Assembly: GCF_000425745.1 (NCBI RefSeq)
Contig: NZ_AUEA01000015.1
Coordinates: 1 to 64,000, forward strand
Direction: 5' to 3'
DNA: 64,000 bases
DNA from: Pseudomonas cremoricolorata DSM 17059 = NBRC 16634
GTDB taxonomy: Bacteria; Pseudomonadota; Gammaproteobacteria; Pseudomonadales; Pseudomonadaceae
Below are positions 49,099 to 58,395 of this stretch, one piece after another. The notes below the pieces were generated by a model that was not told the origin of the DNA, did not search any database, and saw only the letters and a program-made list of their open reading frames with translations. A program made the translations under genes and the position numbers. How positions within the stretch are numbered: position 1 is the first letter of the stretch; each line of letters opens with the position of its first letter.

Positions 49099-50352
49099 TT
49101 ACTGCCCGTAAACCGGCAGCTTCTTGCAGATCGCCTTGACCTTCTCACGCACGGCGTCGATCACCGCTTCGTTGTTCAGGTCGGCGAGGATGTCGCAGAT
49201 CCAGCCAGCCAGTTCGCGGCATTCGGTTTCCTTGAAGCCACGGGTGGTGACGGCTGGGGTGCCGAAGCGCAGGCCGGAGGTGACGAACGGCGAGCGTGGG
49301 TCGTTGGGTACCGAGTTCTTGTTGACGGTGATGAAGGCTTTGCCGAGCGCTGCGTCAGCGTCTTTGCCAGAGATGTCCTGCTTGATCAGCGAGAGCAGGA
49401 ACAGGTGGTTTTCGGTACCGCCGGAGACCACGTCGAAGCCGCGCTCGATGAACACGCTGGCCATGGCCTGGGCGTTCTTCACCACTTGTTGCTGGTAGGC
49501 CTTGAACTCAGGCTGCAGCGCTTCCTTGAAGCAGATCGCCTTGGCTGCGATGACGTGCTCCAGCGGACCGCCCTGGGCGCCCGGGAATACGGCGCCGTTG
49601 AGCTTCTTCTCGATCTCGGGGTTGCTGCGGGCCAGGATCAGGCCGCCACGTGGACCGCGCAGGGTCTTGTGGGTGGTGGTGGTGACCACGTCGGCGAACG
49701 GTACCGGGTTGGGATAGACGCCAGCAGCGACCAGGCCAGCGACGTGGGCCATGTCGACGAACAGGTAGGCACCGACTTTGTCGGCAATGGCGCGGAAGCG
49801 CGGGAAGTCCAGCACCTGCGAATAGGCCGAGAAACCAGCGACGATCATTTTCGGCTTGTGCTCGACGGCCAGACGCTCGACTTCGTCGTAGTCGATCAGG
49901 CCGTTGCCGTCGATGCCGTACTGCACGGCGTTGTACAGCTTGCCCGACGAGCTGACGCTGGCGCCGTGGGTCAGGTGACCACCGTGGGCCAGGCTCATGC
50001 CGAGGATGGTGTCACCGGCCGACAGCAGGGCCAGGTAGACCGCGGCGTTGGCCTGGGAACCGGCGTGGGGCTGAACGTTGGCGTAATCGGCGCCGAACAG
50101 TTCCTTGGCACGGTCGATGGCCAGTTGCTCGACCACATCGACATACTCGCAACCGCCGTAGTAGCGCTTGCCTGGGTAGCCTTCGGCGTACTTGTTGGTC
50201 AGCACCGAGCCTTGGGCTTCCATGACGGCGGGGCTGGTGTAGTTTTCCGAAGCGATCAGCTCGATGTGCTCTTCCTGGCGCAGCGCTTCCTGCTGCATGG
50301 CGTCGAAGAGCTCTGCGTCGTACTTGGCAATGGTCAAATCACGGCTGAACAT
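49099..50352 (-). CDS. glyA: Serine hydroxymethyltransferase
   Basis: GlyA interconverts serine and glycine with tetrahydrofolate, supplying one-carbon units. The 417-residue product has the same length as E. coli GlyA. Visible are LIASENYTSPAVMEAQGSVL (about residues 29-48), YAEGYPGKRYYGG, and the PLP Lys in VTTTTHKTLRGPRGG (about residue 229). The ATG giving MFSRDLTIAK follows GAGG; a 27-codon upstream extension is not conserved. It lies downstream of morA on the same strand, with a repeat-rich 142-base gap between. Confidence 0.97.
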   Translation of the reverse strand: MFSRDLTIAKYDAELFDAMQQEALRQEEHIELIASENYTSPAVMEAQGSVLTNKYAEGYPGKRYYGGCEYVDVVEQLAIDRAKELFGADYANVQPHAGSQANAAVYLALLSAGDTILGMSLAHGGHLTHGASVSSSGKLYNAVQYGIDGNGLIDYDEVERLAVEHKPKMIVAGFSAYSQVLDFPRFRAIADKVGAYLFVDMAHVAGLVAAGVYPNPVPFADVVTTTTHKTLRGPRGGLILARSNPEIEKKLNGAVFPGAQGGPLEHVIAAKAICFKEALQPEFKAYQQQVVKNAQAMASVFIERGFDVVSGGTENHLFLLSLIKQDISGKDADAALGKAFITVNKNSVPNDPRSPFVTSGLRFGTPAVTTRGFKETECRELAGWICDILADLNNEAVIDAVREKVKAICKKLPVYGQ

Positions 50353-50410
50353 GGCGGTCCTCAAGGATCGGGCGGGAAAGGGGCAGCATTCTACAGCATT
50401 GGGCAGCGGC

Positions 50411-50443
50411 AAGCTTGAAGCTTCAAGTTTCAAGCTTCAAGCG
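50411..50443. repeat. Intergenic palindromic repeat between morA and glyA
   Basis: The 33 bases are built from alternating CTTGAAG and CTTCAAG-like heptamers, giving overlapping inverted repeats (for example GCTTGAAG at 50413-50420 and CTTCAAGC at 50435-50442). It could form a hairpin in the leader of glyA or act as a terminator for morA. Confidence 0.65.
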
Positions 50444-50494
50444 ACAAGAAAAAGCCGTACTGCTTCAACTTGCCGCTTGCAGCTAGCAGCTGCC

Positions 50495-53400
50495 TCACTC
50501 CAGCATGAACAGCGCTTCATTGCTGAACTGCGCTTCGAACTGGCGGGCCGACATGGGGCGGCCGAACAGGTAGCCCTGCACCTGGTCGCAATCGTGCTCG
50601 CGAAGAAACTCCAGTTGCTCGTGGGTTTCCACGCCTTCGGCGATCACCGACAGGTTCAGGCTGTGGGCCATGGCGATGATCGCGCGGGCGATCTGCGCAT
50701 CCTGTTCACCGCAGGGCAGGCCGTCGACGAAGGTGCGGTCAATCTTCAGCACGTCGATGGGGAACTGCTTGAGGTAGTTGAGCGACGAGTAGCCGGTGCC
50801 GAAGTCATCCACGGCGATGCTCAGGCCCAGTTGCTTGAGGCTGGCGAGAATCTGCATGGCTTCGTCGACTTCTCGCATCAGGATGCTTTCAGTCAATTCC
50901 AGCTCGAGGCAGGCCGGCGACAGACCGCTTTCTTCCAGAATGCCGGCGATGCGCGTGCCCAGCTGGCCGTCGGAGAACTGCCGGGCCGACAGGTTGACCG
51001 CCACCTTGGGCACTCGCACGCGGGCCTCGCGCCAGGCGCGCAACTGGCGGCTGGCCTCGCGCAGCACCCAGTCGCCGACATCCACCACCAGGCCCAGCTC
51101 TTCGAGCACCGGAATGAATTCCCCCGGCGGCACCAGCCCGCGCCGTGGATGGTTCCAGCGCAGCAAGGCTTCGGCCCCGGTCAGGCGCTTGCCATCACCG
51201 CTGAACTGCGGCTGGTAATACAGCACGAACTCGTTCTGCTCCAGGGCGTGGCGCAAATCGCTTTCCAGTTCCAGACGCTCCAGGGCGCTGGCGTTCATGT
51301 CGGCCTGATAGAACTGGAAATTGTTCTTGCCGCGTTCCTTGGCGTGGTACATCGCCGTGTCGGCGTTCTTCATCAGTTGGCTGAGTTCGCTGCCATCCTG
51401 CGGGCTGAGGGCGATGCCGATGCTGGCGGTGACGAAGAACTCGCGGTTCTCCAGCACGAACGGCCGCACCAGGCTGGCGAGGATGTTCTCGGCCACATGA
51501 ATCGCCCGGGTCAGCGAGGCTTCGCGGCTGGGCCGTGGTTGCAGCAGCAGGGTGAATTCGTCGCCGCCCATGCGCGCCACGGTGTCGTCATCGTGAACGC
51601 AGGCCAGCAGGCGCTCGGCCATGTCCTTGAGCATGCGATCGCCTGCAGCGTGGCCGAGCGAATCGTTGATCGGCTTGAAGCGGTCGAGGTCGAGGAACAT
51701 CAGCACCACCCACGAGGTGTTGCGCTGCGCCTGTTGCAAGGCGGTATACAGGCGATCCTGGAACAGCGTGCGGTTGGGCAGGTGGGTCAGGGCGTCGTAG
51801 TAGGCCAGGCGATGGATGCGCTGTTCGCTGGCCTTGCGCTCGCTGATGTCGGTGAAGAAGCACACGTAGCTGGCCAGATCGCCTTCGTCGTCGAACACCG
51901 CAGTGATGCCGACCCAGGCGGGGTAGTGCTCGCCACTGCGGCGCTTGAGCCACACCTCGCCCTCCCAGCTGCCGCGCTGGTGCAACTGCTTGAGCACGTA
52001 GCGCAGATGCGCTTCCTGCTGGCTGTCGACCACCAGCATGCCCGGCAACTGGTCGAGCACATCGCTCACGGCATAGCCACTGACGCGGCTGAAGGCTTCG
52101 TTGGCCTGGACGATGTAGCCGGCCGGGTCGGTGATGAGAATGGCCGAGGTGGAGTGCTCGAAGACCGTCGCGGCCATGCGCAGGTCTTTTTCGGCGCGCC
52201 GTTGCTGGCTGATGTCGCGGCCCACGCCGAGAATGCCTTCGAAGCCGCCATGCTCGTCCCACACCAGCACCACGCGCAGCTCGATGGGAATCTTGCGCCC
52301 ATCGGCGCGCAGGCAGTCGAACAGGAACAACTGGGTCGGCAGGTCGCTACGCAGGCGCGCCAGTTGCTCGAGGTTGCCCAGGGCACTGGTGACCTGTTCG
52401 ACCAGCTTGAGCACGCCGCTGAGCTGCGCCGGATTGGCGATGGTCGACTGCCAGCCGTTGCTGAAAATCCACTCCACCTCGTAGCCAAGCACCACTTTTA
52501 CCGACGGGCTGACGTAGTTGAGCTTGAGTTGGCTGTCGGTGGAGAAAATCACGTCGCTGATGCTCTCGGCGAGCATGCGGTAGCGCTGTTCGCTGTCGCG
52601 CAGCGACTCGCTGGCTTCGATCTGCACCGTGACATCCTTGCCGACGCCGATGATCCGCGTGATCTGGCCCGCAGCGTCACGGGTCAGCACCTGCTCGCGG
52701 ATGTCGTAGCAGCGCCACGAGCCATCGTGGTGACGGAAGCGCGAATGGTAGTGCAGCGGCTGCTCGTCATCGCGGCGCAGGTGCCAGCGCTGGGCGCGGT
52801 AGCGCTCGGCGTCGTCCGGGTGCATGAGCATTTCCCAGAAGCGATCGCCCATTTGCGCCAGCTCGGCGCGGCTGTAGCCCAGGGTCTGGCCGAGGTGACG
52901 ATTGCTGAAGATCATCTGCTGGCTGAGCACGTCCTGCACGTAGAGCTGGTCCGGCACGGTGCGCACCACATCCGACCAGAAACTCTCACGCTCCAGCGCC
53001 GACAGCTCGACCTGCTTGCGGCTGGTGATATCGCTGATGCTGAGGATGACCGCGTGGTAGTCGCGCGGTTCGGGCAGACGCACCATCAGCCACAGGTGCA
53101 CATCGCCGCCCTGGCCGGTGGGCAGGCGCACTTCCAGTTCCAGTTGCTCGCGGCGCTCGAGCACGGCATCGATGAGCTGCATGCCGACACTGTCGCGGCC
53201 ATCGCCACTGCCTTCGATCAGACGTTGCCAGGCGCGGTCGTTGCACTCGACCTCAAGCAACTGGCGGGCAACCTGATTGGTCTCGGTGATTTTCAATTGC
53301 TGAAGCAGCGCGCGGCGCAGATTCGGGTCCAGCGCCAGGCTGTGGCGCAGACCGGCGCGGTTGCTCAGGTGGTGGCGCTCGAGTTGCCCGGGCAGGCTGG

Positions 53401-54322
53401 ACAGGTCAAGCACGCACAGCGCCACCCCGGTGCCTTCGAAGATGTCGTGGTAACGTCGCCGTTCGTCCTGCAGGGTGCGCTGGCGGCGACGCAGGTTGAA
53501 CAGCGCCAGCACCGGCAGCGAGGCGCACAGCAGCACCAGCAGGCATTTGCCGATCAACGCCGGCAGCAGTTGGTTGCGCGCCTGCACGGCGTCGAACAGC
53601 CCACGCAGTTGCCAGTTGCTGTTGTCCAGAAAGCTCAGCAGCACGCTGTCCAGTGGCGCGGCGTCGCTGATCGCCGGATGCTGCGCGAGCCGGTCGCCGC
53701 TGCGGCTGTTTTCCAGCAGCCACAAGGGCGAACTGGGGCCGTCCAGGCGCTGGGTGAGGCTGTACAGGTAGTCGCTGGACAACCGCAGCAGCCAGTGCCC
53801 GCCCGTGCCGTTGCGCTCGCCGTGGGCGGCCCGTGGCAACAGCAGGTACAGGGTGTGCCCGTCGGCGGAATTGCTGTAGAAGAACGCTCGCCGAGCACCG
53901 AGGCTGAGCAGCTCGTCGATGGTGCTGCGCTCTGCGCCGCCGAACTGGCTGTCATCCTGCACCTGGCCAGCGTCGTCCAGCCAGGCCAGGCCCTGCAGCG
54001 CCGGCAGGCGTGCCTGCAATTGCAGCAACGCGCCATCGGCGGCGTCGCCGAGCGGGACGTCGACATAGAGTTGCAGCATCGTCAGCGCTTGCTGGGCGCG
54101 CAGCGCCAGGTTCAATTCCAGGTGATCGGCCAATTCGGCACTGGCGCCCAGGCTTTGCTCGCGCTGCTCCAGTTGCGTGGCGCGGTACTGGGCGAACAAC
54201 TGCCACACGAGCAGGCCCAGCAGCACCAGCACGAGCAGCGCCAGTGCGCCCTTGAGCGAGCCACCCAGTGCCTTGACGGGAACCGCCGGAAGCTGGGCTG
54301 AAGGTGAGGTGAAGTGGGTCAC
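50495..54322 (-). CDS. morA: MorA-like c-di-GMP diguanylate cyclase/phosphodiesterase
   Basis: The 1275-residue protein has two membrane helices (about residues 25-45 and 253-275) framing a periplasmic sensor, several PAS domains (about 290-860), a GGDEF domain with an intact GGDEF motif (about 918) and an EAL domain with EALLRW (about 1051), NLSARQF, ELTES, DDFGTGYSS, KIDRTFV and AEGVET, so both activities are possible. The product-inhibition I-site RxxD is replaced by HxxD. Adjacency to glyA and the layout fit MorA, which controls motility and biofilm. I take GTG with AGGA about eight bases upstream; a TTG 15 bases earlier has no support. Confidence 0.9.
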   Translation of the reverse strand: MTHFTSPSAQLPAVPVKALGGSLKGALALLVLVLLGLLVWQLFAQYRATQLEQREQSLGASAELADHLELNLALRAQQALTMLQLYVDVPLGDAADGALLQLQARLPALQGLAWLDDAGQVQDDSQFGGAERSTIDELLSLGARRAFFYSNSADGHTLYLLLPRAAHGERNGTGGHWLLRLSSDYLYSLTQRLDGPSSPLWLLENSRSGDRLAQHPAISDAAPLDSVLLSFLDNSNWQLRGLFDAVQARNQLLPALIGKCLLVLLCASLPVLALFNLRRRQRTLQDERRRYHDIFEGTGVALCVLDLSSLPGQLERHHLSNRAGLRHSLALDPNLRRALLQQLKITETNQVARQLLEVECNDRAWQRLIEGSGDGRDSVGMQLIDAVLERREQLELEVRLPTGQGGDVHLWLMVRLPEPRDYHAVILSISDITSRKQVELSALERESFWSDVVRTVPDQLYVQDVLSQQMIFSNRHLGQTLGYSRAELAQMGDRFWEMLMHPDDAERYRAQRWHLRRDDEQPLHYHSRFRHHDGSWRCYDIREQVLTRDAAGQITRIIGVGKDVTVQIEASESLRDSEQRYRMLAESISDVIFSTDSQLKLNYVSPSVKVVLGYEVEWIFSNGWQSTIANPAQLSGVLKLVEQVTSALGNLEQLARLRSDLPTQLFLFDCLRADGRKIPIELRVVLVWDEHGGFEGILGVGRDISQQRRAEKDLRMAATVFEHSTSAILITDPAGYIVQANEAFSRVSGYAVSDVLDQLPGMLVVDSQQEAHLRYVLKQLHQRGSWEGEVWLKRRSGEHYPAWVGITAVFDDEGDLASYVCFFTDISERKASEQRIHRLAYYDALTHLPNRTLFQDRLYTALQQAQRNTSWVVLMFLDLDRFKPINDSLGHAAGDRMLKDMAERLLACVHDDDTVARMGGDEFTLLLQPRPSREASLTRAIHVAENILASLVRPFVLENREFFVTASIGIALSPQDGSELSQLMKNADTAMYHAKERGKNNFQFYQADMNASALERLELESDLRHALEQNEFVLYYQPQFSGDGKRLTGAEALLRWNHPRRGLVPPGEFIPVLEELGLVVDVGDWVLREASRQLRAWREARVRVPKVAVNLSARQFSDGQLGTRIAGILEESGLSPACLELELTESILMREVDEAMQILASLKQLGLSIAVDDFGTGYSSLNYLKQFPIDVLKIDRTFVDGLPCGEQDAQIARAIIAMAHSLNLSVIAEGVETHEQLEFLREHDCDQVQGYLFGRPMSARQFEAQFSNEALFMLE

Positions 54323-54567
54323 GCGCTCATCCTGCAAAGGGGCTGGCGATGGCAGGGAAACGCCTGGCGGCTGAGCCAGGGCATGAACGAAGCCGGCGCA
54401 CTATAAGACGGCGCGCTGACCCCAGACTAGTCTGCTGCGAAACAGGGCGTCGCATTATGGCAAAGTGCCAGAGTTCTGTCCTGCCCGTCCGGTCGGGTCG
54501 GCATCGAGCGGTGGGTGTGCGAGAATGCCGGCCGTTTCAATGCACGTGTTCCTGGAGAAGCCTGGTT

Positions 54568-54951
54568 TTGGTTACCCACTATTCCCCCAATGGCCTGGAG
54601 GCTGTCTGCGGGCGTCGCGCCCAGACGCTGGTCAGCACCGCCGTGAGCGACGAGGTGTCGTGCAAGTCGTGCCAGCGCTCGCTGCTCAAGCCCGCCGTCA
54701 CCCAGGTGGCCAAGGCGCCGTCACTGGCCGAGCTGCGTCAGCAGGCCCGAGCCGCCAAGGCCGTCACTGCCCCGTTCGCGGCCGAGCGTGCTGCCGCGCC
54801 TGCCACCCACACGCCGCGCGCCGCAGCGGCGCACGGCAGCGCCAGCGTGGCTGCGGGCTTCAGCGTCAAGGCGGCCTGGGCCGCGCAGTTGGCCGAGCAG
54901 GGCGGCGGCAACCGCGCCCCGCGTGGCACCCGGCGCAACGGCCGGCGTTGA
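54568..54951 (+). CDS. Conserved hypothetical protein upstream of ettA
   Basis: I do not recognise the function of this 127-residue protein. It starts at TTG (VTHYSPNGLEAVCGR): TGGAGAAG lies eight bases before it, and longer frames have no support. The first 45 residues hold a Cys plus a CKSC pair (about residues 29-32), which could bind a metal. The rest is Ala/Arg-rich, basic and low in complexity, ending in RGTRRNGRR, so a nucleic-acid or ribosome contact is conceivable. It is divergent from morA and 158 bases ahead of ettA. Confidence 0.6.
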   Translation: MVTHYSPNGLEAVCGRRAQTLVSTAVSDEVSCKSCQRSLLKPAVTQVAKAPSLAELRQQARAAKAVTAPFAAERAAAPATHTPRAAAAHGSASVAAGFSVKAAWAAQLAEQGGGNRAPRGTRRNGRR

Positions 54952-55109
54952 GCGCCGCGCCGCGGGCCGGCTTCGTCGGGCCATCTGTGCAAGGTCACGA
55001 CTTGGCGTAGAATGGCCCGCTTCGTTCCACGACATCCATTTCATTCCGGGACCAGGCCCTGGCCTGCGCGCCCGTCGATGTCCTTACCTATCTAAGAGAG
55101 GGCTTGGTC

Positions 55110-56777
55110 TTGGCTCAATACGTCTACACCATGCATCGGCTGAGCAAAGTCGTGCCGCCGAAGCGCGAAATCCTCAAGAACATTTCGTTGTCGTTCTTCC
55201 CCGGCGCCAAGATCGGCGTGCTGGGCCTGAACGGCGCCGGTAAATCGACCCTGCTGCGGATCATGGCCGGGGTCGACAAGGAGTTCGACGGCGAAGCCCG
55301 TCCGATGCCCGACATCAATGTCGGCTACCTGCCCCAGGAGCCGCAGCTCGACCCGAGCAAGACCGTGCGTGAAGTGGTCGAAGAAGCGGTCAGCGTGATC
55401 AAGGACGCCCAGGCGCGTCTGGACGAAGTCTACGCGGCCTACGCCGAGCCGGATGCCGACTTCGACAAGCTGGCCGCCGAACAGGCCAAGCTCGAAGCCA
55501 TTCTGCAGGCGGCCGACGGCCACAACCTCGAACGCCAGCTGGACGTCGCCGCCGACGCCCTGCGCCTGCCGGCCTGGGATGCGAAGATCGAACACCTGTC
55601 CGGTGGCGAGAAGCGCCGTGTGGCGCTGTGCCGTCTGCTGCTGTCGGCCCCCGACATGCTGCTGCTCGACGAACCGACCAACCACCTGGATGCCGACTCG
55701 GTGGCCTGGCTCGAACGCTTCCTGCACGATTTCCCCGGCACCGTGGTGGCGATTACCCACGACCGTTACTTCCTCGACAACGTCGCCGGCTGGATCCTCG
55801 AACTCGACCGCGGCGCCGGCATTCCGTACGAAGGCAACTACTCGGGTTGGCTGGAAGCCAAGTCGGACCGTCTGGCCCAGGAATCCAAGCAGCAGAGCGC
55901 CCACGAGAAGGCCATGAAGGAGGAGCTGGAGTGGGTGCGCAAAGGCGCCAAGGCCCGCCAGTCCAAGTCCAAGGCACGTCTGCAACGCTTCGAGGAAATG
56001 CAGTCGCAGGAATTCCAGAAGCGCAGCGAAACCAACGAGATCTACATCCCCGCAGGCCAGCGCCTGGGCGACAAGGTCATCGAATTCAAGAACGTCAGCA
56101 AGGGCTACGGCGACCGCGTACTGATCGACAACCTGTCGTTCAGCATGCCCAAAGGCGCCATCGTCGGCGTGATCGGCGGTAACGGCGCCGGTAAATCCAC
56201 GCTGTTCCGCATGCTCATGGGCAAGGAACAGCCGGATTCGGGCAGCATCGAAATCGGTGAAACCGTGCAACTGGCCTGTGTCGACCAGAGCCGTGAAGAC
56301 CTCGACGGCAGCAAGACGGTGTTCCAGCAGGTGTCCGACGGTTCCGACCAGATCCGCATCGGCAGCTATGAAATTCCTTCGCGTACCTACGTCGGGCGCT
56401 TCAACTTCAAGGGCGGCGACCAGCAGAAGTTCGTTAAGGACCTGTCCGGTGGTGAGCGTGGCCGTCTGCACCTGGCGCTGACCTTGAAAGAGGGGGGCAA
56501 CGTGCTGCTGCTCGACGAACCGTCCAACGACCTCGACGTGGAAACCCTGCGTTCGCTGGAAGAAGCGCTGCTCGACTTCCCTGGCGCCGCCATCGTGATT
56601 TCCCACGATCGGTGGTTCCTTGACCGTGTGGCCACGCACATCCTGGCCTACGAAGACGATTCAAACGTGGTGTTCTTCGAAGGCAACTACACCGAGTACG
56701 AAGCCGATCGCAAAAAACGCCTGGGCGACGCGGCAGCCCAGCCGCACCGCGTGCGTCACAAGAAGCTGGCGCAGTAA
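55110..56777 (+). CDS. ettA: Energy-dependent translational throttle protein EttA (ABC-F)
   Basis: EttA is an ABC-F ATPase that binds the ribosomal E site and gates entry into elongation according to the ADP/ATP ratio. The 555 residues equal the E. coli protein and start with the family's AQYVYTMHRLSKVVPPKR. Two ATPase cores are complete: Walker A GLNGAGKST (39-47) and GNGAGKST (about 356-364), two LSGGE signatures (about 164 and 445), and DEPTNHLD / DEPSNDLD. The start is TTG: AGAGG ends about seven bases before it, and the TTG two codons earlier is too close. An intrinsic terminator follows. Confidence 0.97.
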   Translation: MAQYVYTMHRLSKVVPPKREILKNISLSFFPGAKIGVLGLNGAGKSTLLRIMAGVDKEFDGEARPMPDINVGYLPQEPQLDPSKTVREVVEEAVSVIKDAQARLDEVYAAYAEPDADFDKLAAEQAKLEAILQAADGHNLERQLDVAADALRLPAWDAKIEHLSGGEKRRVALCRLLLSAPDMLLLDEPTNHLDADSVAWLERFLHDFPGTVVAITHDRYFLDNVAGWILELDRGAGIPYEGNYSGWLEAKSDRLAQESKQQSAHEKAMKEELEWVRKGAKARQSKSKARLQRFEEMQSQEFQKRSETNEIYIPAGQRLGDKVIEFKNVSKGYGDRVLIDNLSFSMPKGAIVGVIGGNGAGKSTLFRMLMGKEQPDSGSIEIGETVQLACVDQSREDLDGSKTVFQQVSDGSDQIRIGSYEIPSRTYVGRFNFKGGDQQKFVKDLSGGERGRLHLALTLKEGGNVLLLDEPSNDLDVETLRSLEEALLDFPGAAIVISHDRWFLDRVATHILAYEDDSNVVFFEGNYTEYEADRKKRLGDAAAQPHRVRHKKLAQ

Positions 56778-56795
56778 CTAGCCAGCGGTTGCACG

Positions 56796-56824
56796 AAAAT
56801 GGGGCCATGATCGGCCCCATTTTT
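56796..56824 (+). terminator. Intrinsic terminator of ettA
   Basis: AAAATGGGGCC and GGCCCCATTTTT form a strong stem with loop ATGATC, followed by T residues, about 18 bases after the ettA stop. Confidence 0.9.
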
Positions 56825-57018
56825 GTGCCTGGGCTATTCCGGTCATGAGCCCATTCGACGGGGATTTATCGAATTAGAGCAGGTTGCATTTTGTATACAT
56901 TTATATAAACGCACCAAAAATTTTCATTAAAACGACATCACGCACTTTTGCAGTGCGGTCGCTCTTGCTAGAGTCGGGAAAAAATCAACAAGTTCCTCCT
57001 CTTGGTGAGATGTCTAGC

Positions 57019-58359
57019 ATGATCGAATCCGTCGACAGTTTCCTGGCCCGCCTGCACCAGCGCGACCCTGCCCAACCCGAATTCCACCAGGCCGTGGAAG
57101 AGGTGCTGCGCAGCCTCTGGCCCTTCCTCGAAGCCAATCCTCACTACCTGCAATCAGGCATCCTCGAACGCATGTGCGAACCCGAGCGTGCGGTGCTGTT
57201 CCGTGTTTCCTGGGTCGATGACCAGGGCAAGGTGCAGGTCAACCGCGGCTTCCGCATTCAGATGAGCAGCGCCATCGGCCCGTACAAGGGCGGCCTGCGC
57301 TTCCACCCCTCGGTGAACCTCAGCGTGCTCAAGTTCCTGGCCTTCGAGCAGGTGCTGAAGAACTCGCTGACCTCGCTGCCCATGGGTGGCGGCAAGGGCG
57401 GCTCGGACTTCGACCCGAAGGGCAAGAGCGATGGCGAAGTCATGCGCTTCTGCCAGGCCTTCATGAGCGAGCTGTACCGCCACATCGGCGCTGACGTCGA
57501 CGTGCCGGCTGGTGATATCGGTGTTGGCGGTCGCGAAATCGGCTATCTGTTCGGTCAGTACAAGCGTCTGGCCAACCAGTTCACCTCGGTGCTCACCGGC
57601 AAGGGCATGAACTACGGTGGCAGCCTGATTCGCCCCGAGGCCACCGGCTATGGCTGTGTGTATTTCGCCGAGGAAATGCTCAAGCGCAAACAACTGCGCA
57701 TCGACGGTCACCGGGTGGCGATCTCCGGCTCCGGCAACGTCGCCCAGTACGCCGCGCGCAAGGTCATGGACTTGGGCGGCAAGGTCATCTCGCTGTCCGA
57801 TTCGGAAGGCACGCTGTACTGCGAAGCCGGCTTGAACGATAGCCAGTGGGATGCGCTGATGGAGCTCAAGAACGTCAAGCGCGGCCGCCTCAGCGCCCTG
57901 GCCGGTGAGCTGGGCCTGGAGTTCCGCAAGGGCCAGACGCCGTGGTCGCTGCCCTGCGACATCGCGCTGCCCTGCGCAACCCAGAACGAACTGAACCTGG
58001 ACGATGCTCGCACCCTGCTGGGCAACGGCTGCTTCTGCGTCGCCGAGGGCGCCAACATGCCGACCACCCTCGATGCGGTCGACCTGTTCATCGAAGCCGG
58101 TACGTTGTTCGCTCCGGGCAAAGCGTCCAACGCCGGTGGCGTTGCGGTGTCGGGCCTGGAAATGTCGCAGAACGCCATGCGCCTGCTGTGGACCGCAGGT
58201 GAGGTGGACAGCAAGCTGCACAACATCATGCAGTCGATCCACCATGCCTGCGTGCACTACGGTGAAGAGGCCGACGGCAGCGTCAACTACGTCAAAGGCG
58301 CCAACATCGCCGGCTTCGTCAAAGTGGCCGATGCCATGTTGGCGCAAGGAGTGGTGTAA
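57019..58359 (+). CDS. gdhA: NADP-specific glutamate dehydrogenase
   Basis: GdhA makes glutamate from 2-oxoglutarate, ammonia and NADPH when nitrogen is plentiful. The 446-residue product (E. coli 447) has the hexameric GDH signature PMGGGKGGSDFDPKG (about residues 120-134), PYKGGLRFHPSVN (about 89-101), and the coenzyme domain GSGNVAQYAARK with the NADP-type pattern. I take the ATG giving MIESVDSFLARL because GGTGAG lies nine bases before it; the ATG three codons earlier is too close to that site. The gene is alone; the 240 bases upstream are AT-rich and probably hold the promoter. Confidence 0.96.
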   Translation: MIESVDSFLARLHQRDPAQPEFHQAVEEVLRSLWPFLEANPHYLQSGILERMCEPERAVLFRVSWVDDQGKVQVNRGFRIQMSSAIGPYKGGLRFHPSVNLSVLKFLAFEQVLKNSLTSLPMGGGKGGSDFDPKGKSDGEVMRFCQAFMSELYRHIGADVDVPAGDIGVGGREIGYLFGQYKRLANQFTSVLTGKGMNYGGSLIRPEATGYGCVYFAEEMLKRKQLRIDGHRVAISGSGNVAQYAARKVMDLGGKVISLSDSEGTLYCEAGLNDSQWDALMELKNVKRGRLSALAGELGLEFRKGQTPWSLPCDIALPCATQNELNLDDARTLLGNGCFCVAEGANMPTTLDAVDLFIEAGTLFAPGKASNAGGVAVSGLEMSQNAMRLLWTAGEVDSKLHNIMQSIHHACVHYGEEADGSVNYVKGANIAGFVKVADAMLAQGVV

Positions 58360-58395
58360 AGCGGCGAGGGGGCGAAGGGGGTCGTACCTTCGCGC

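Noticed and set aside
50264..54301. 1345-codon open frame on the plus strand over morA
   Set aside because: It is exactly antisense to the PAS-GGDEF-EAL gene, whose motifs are intact. The product is low-complexity and rich in His, Gln and Ala, as expected from an antisense frame.
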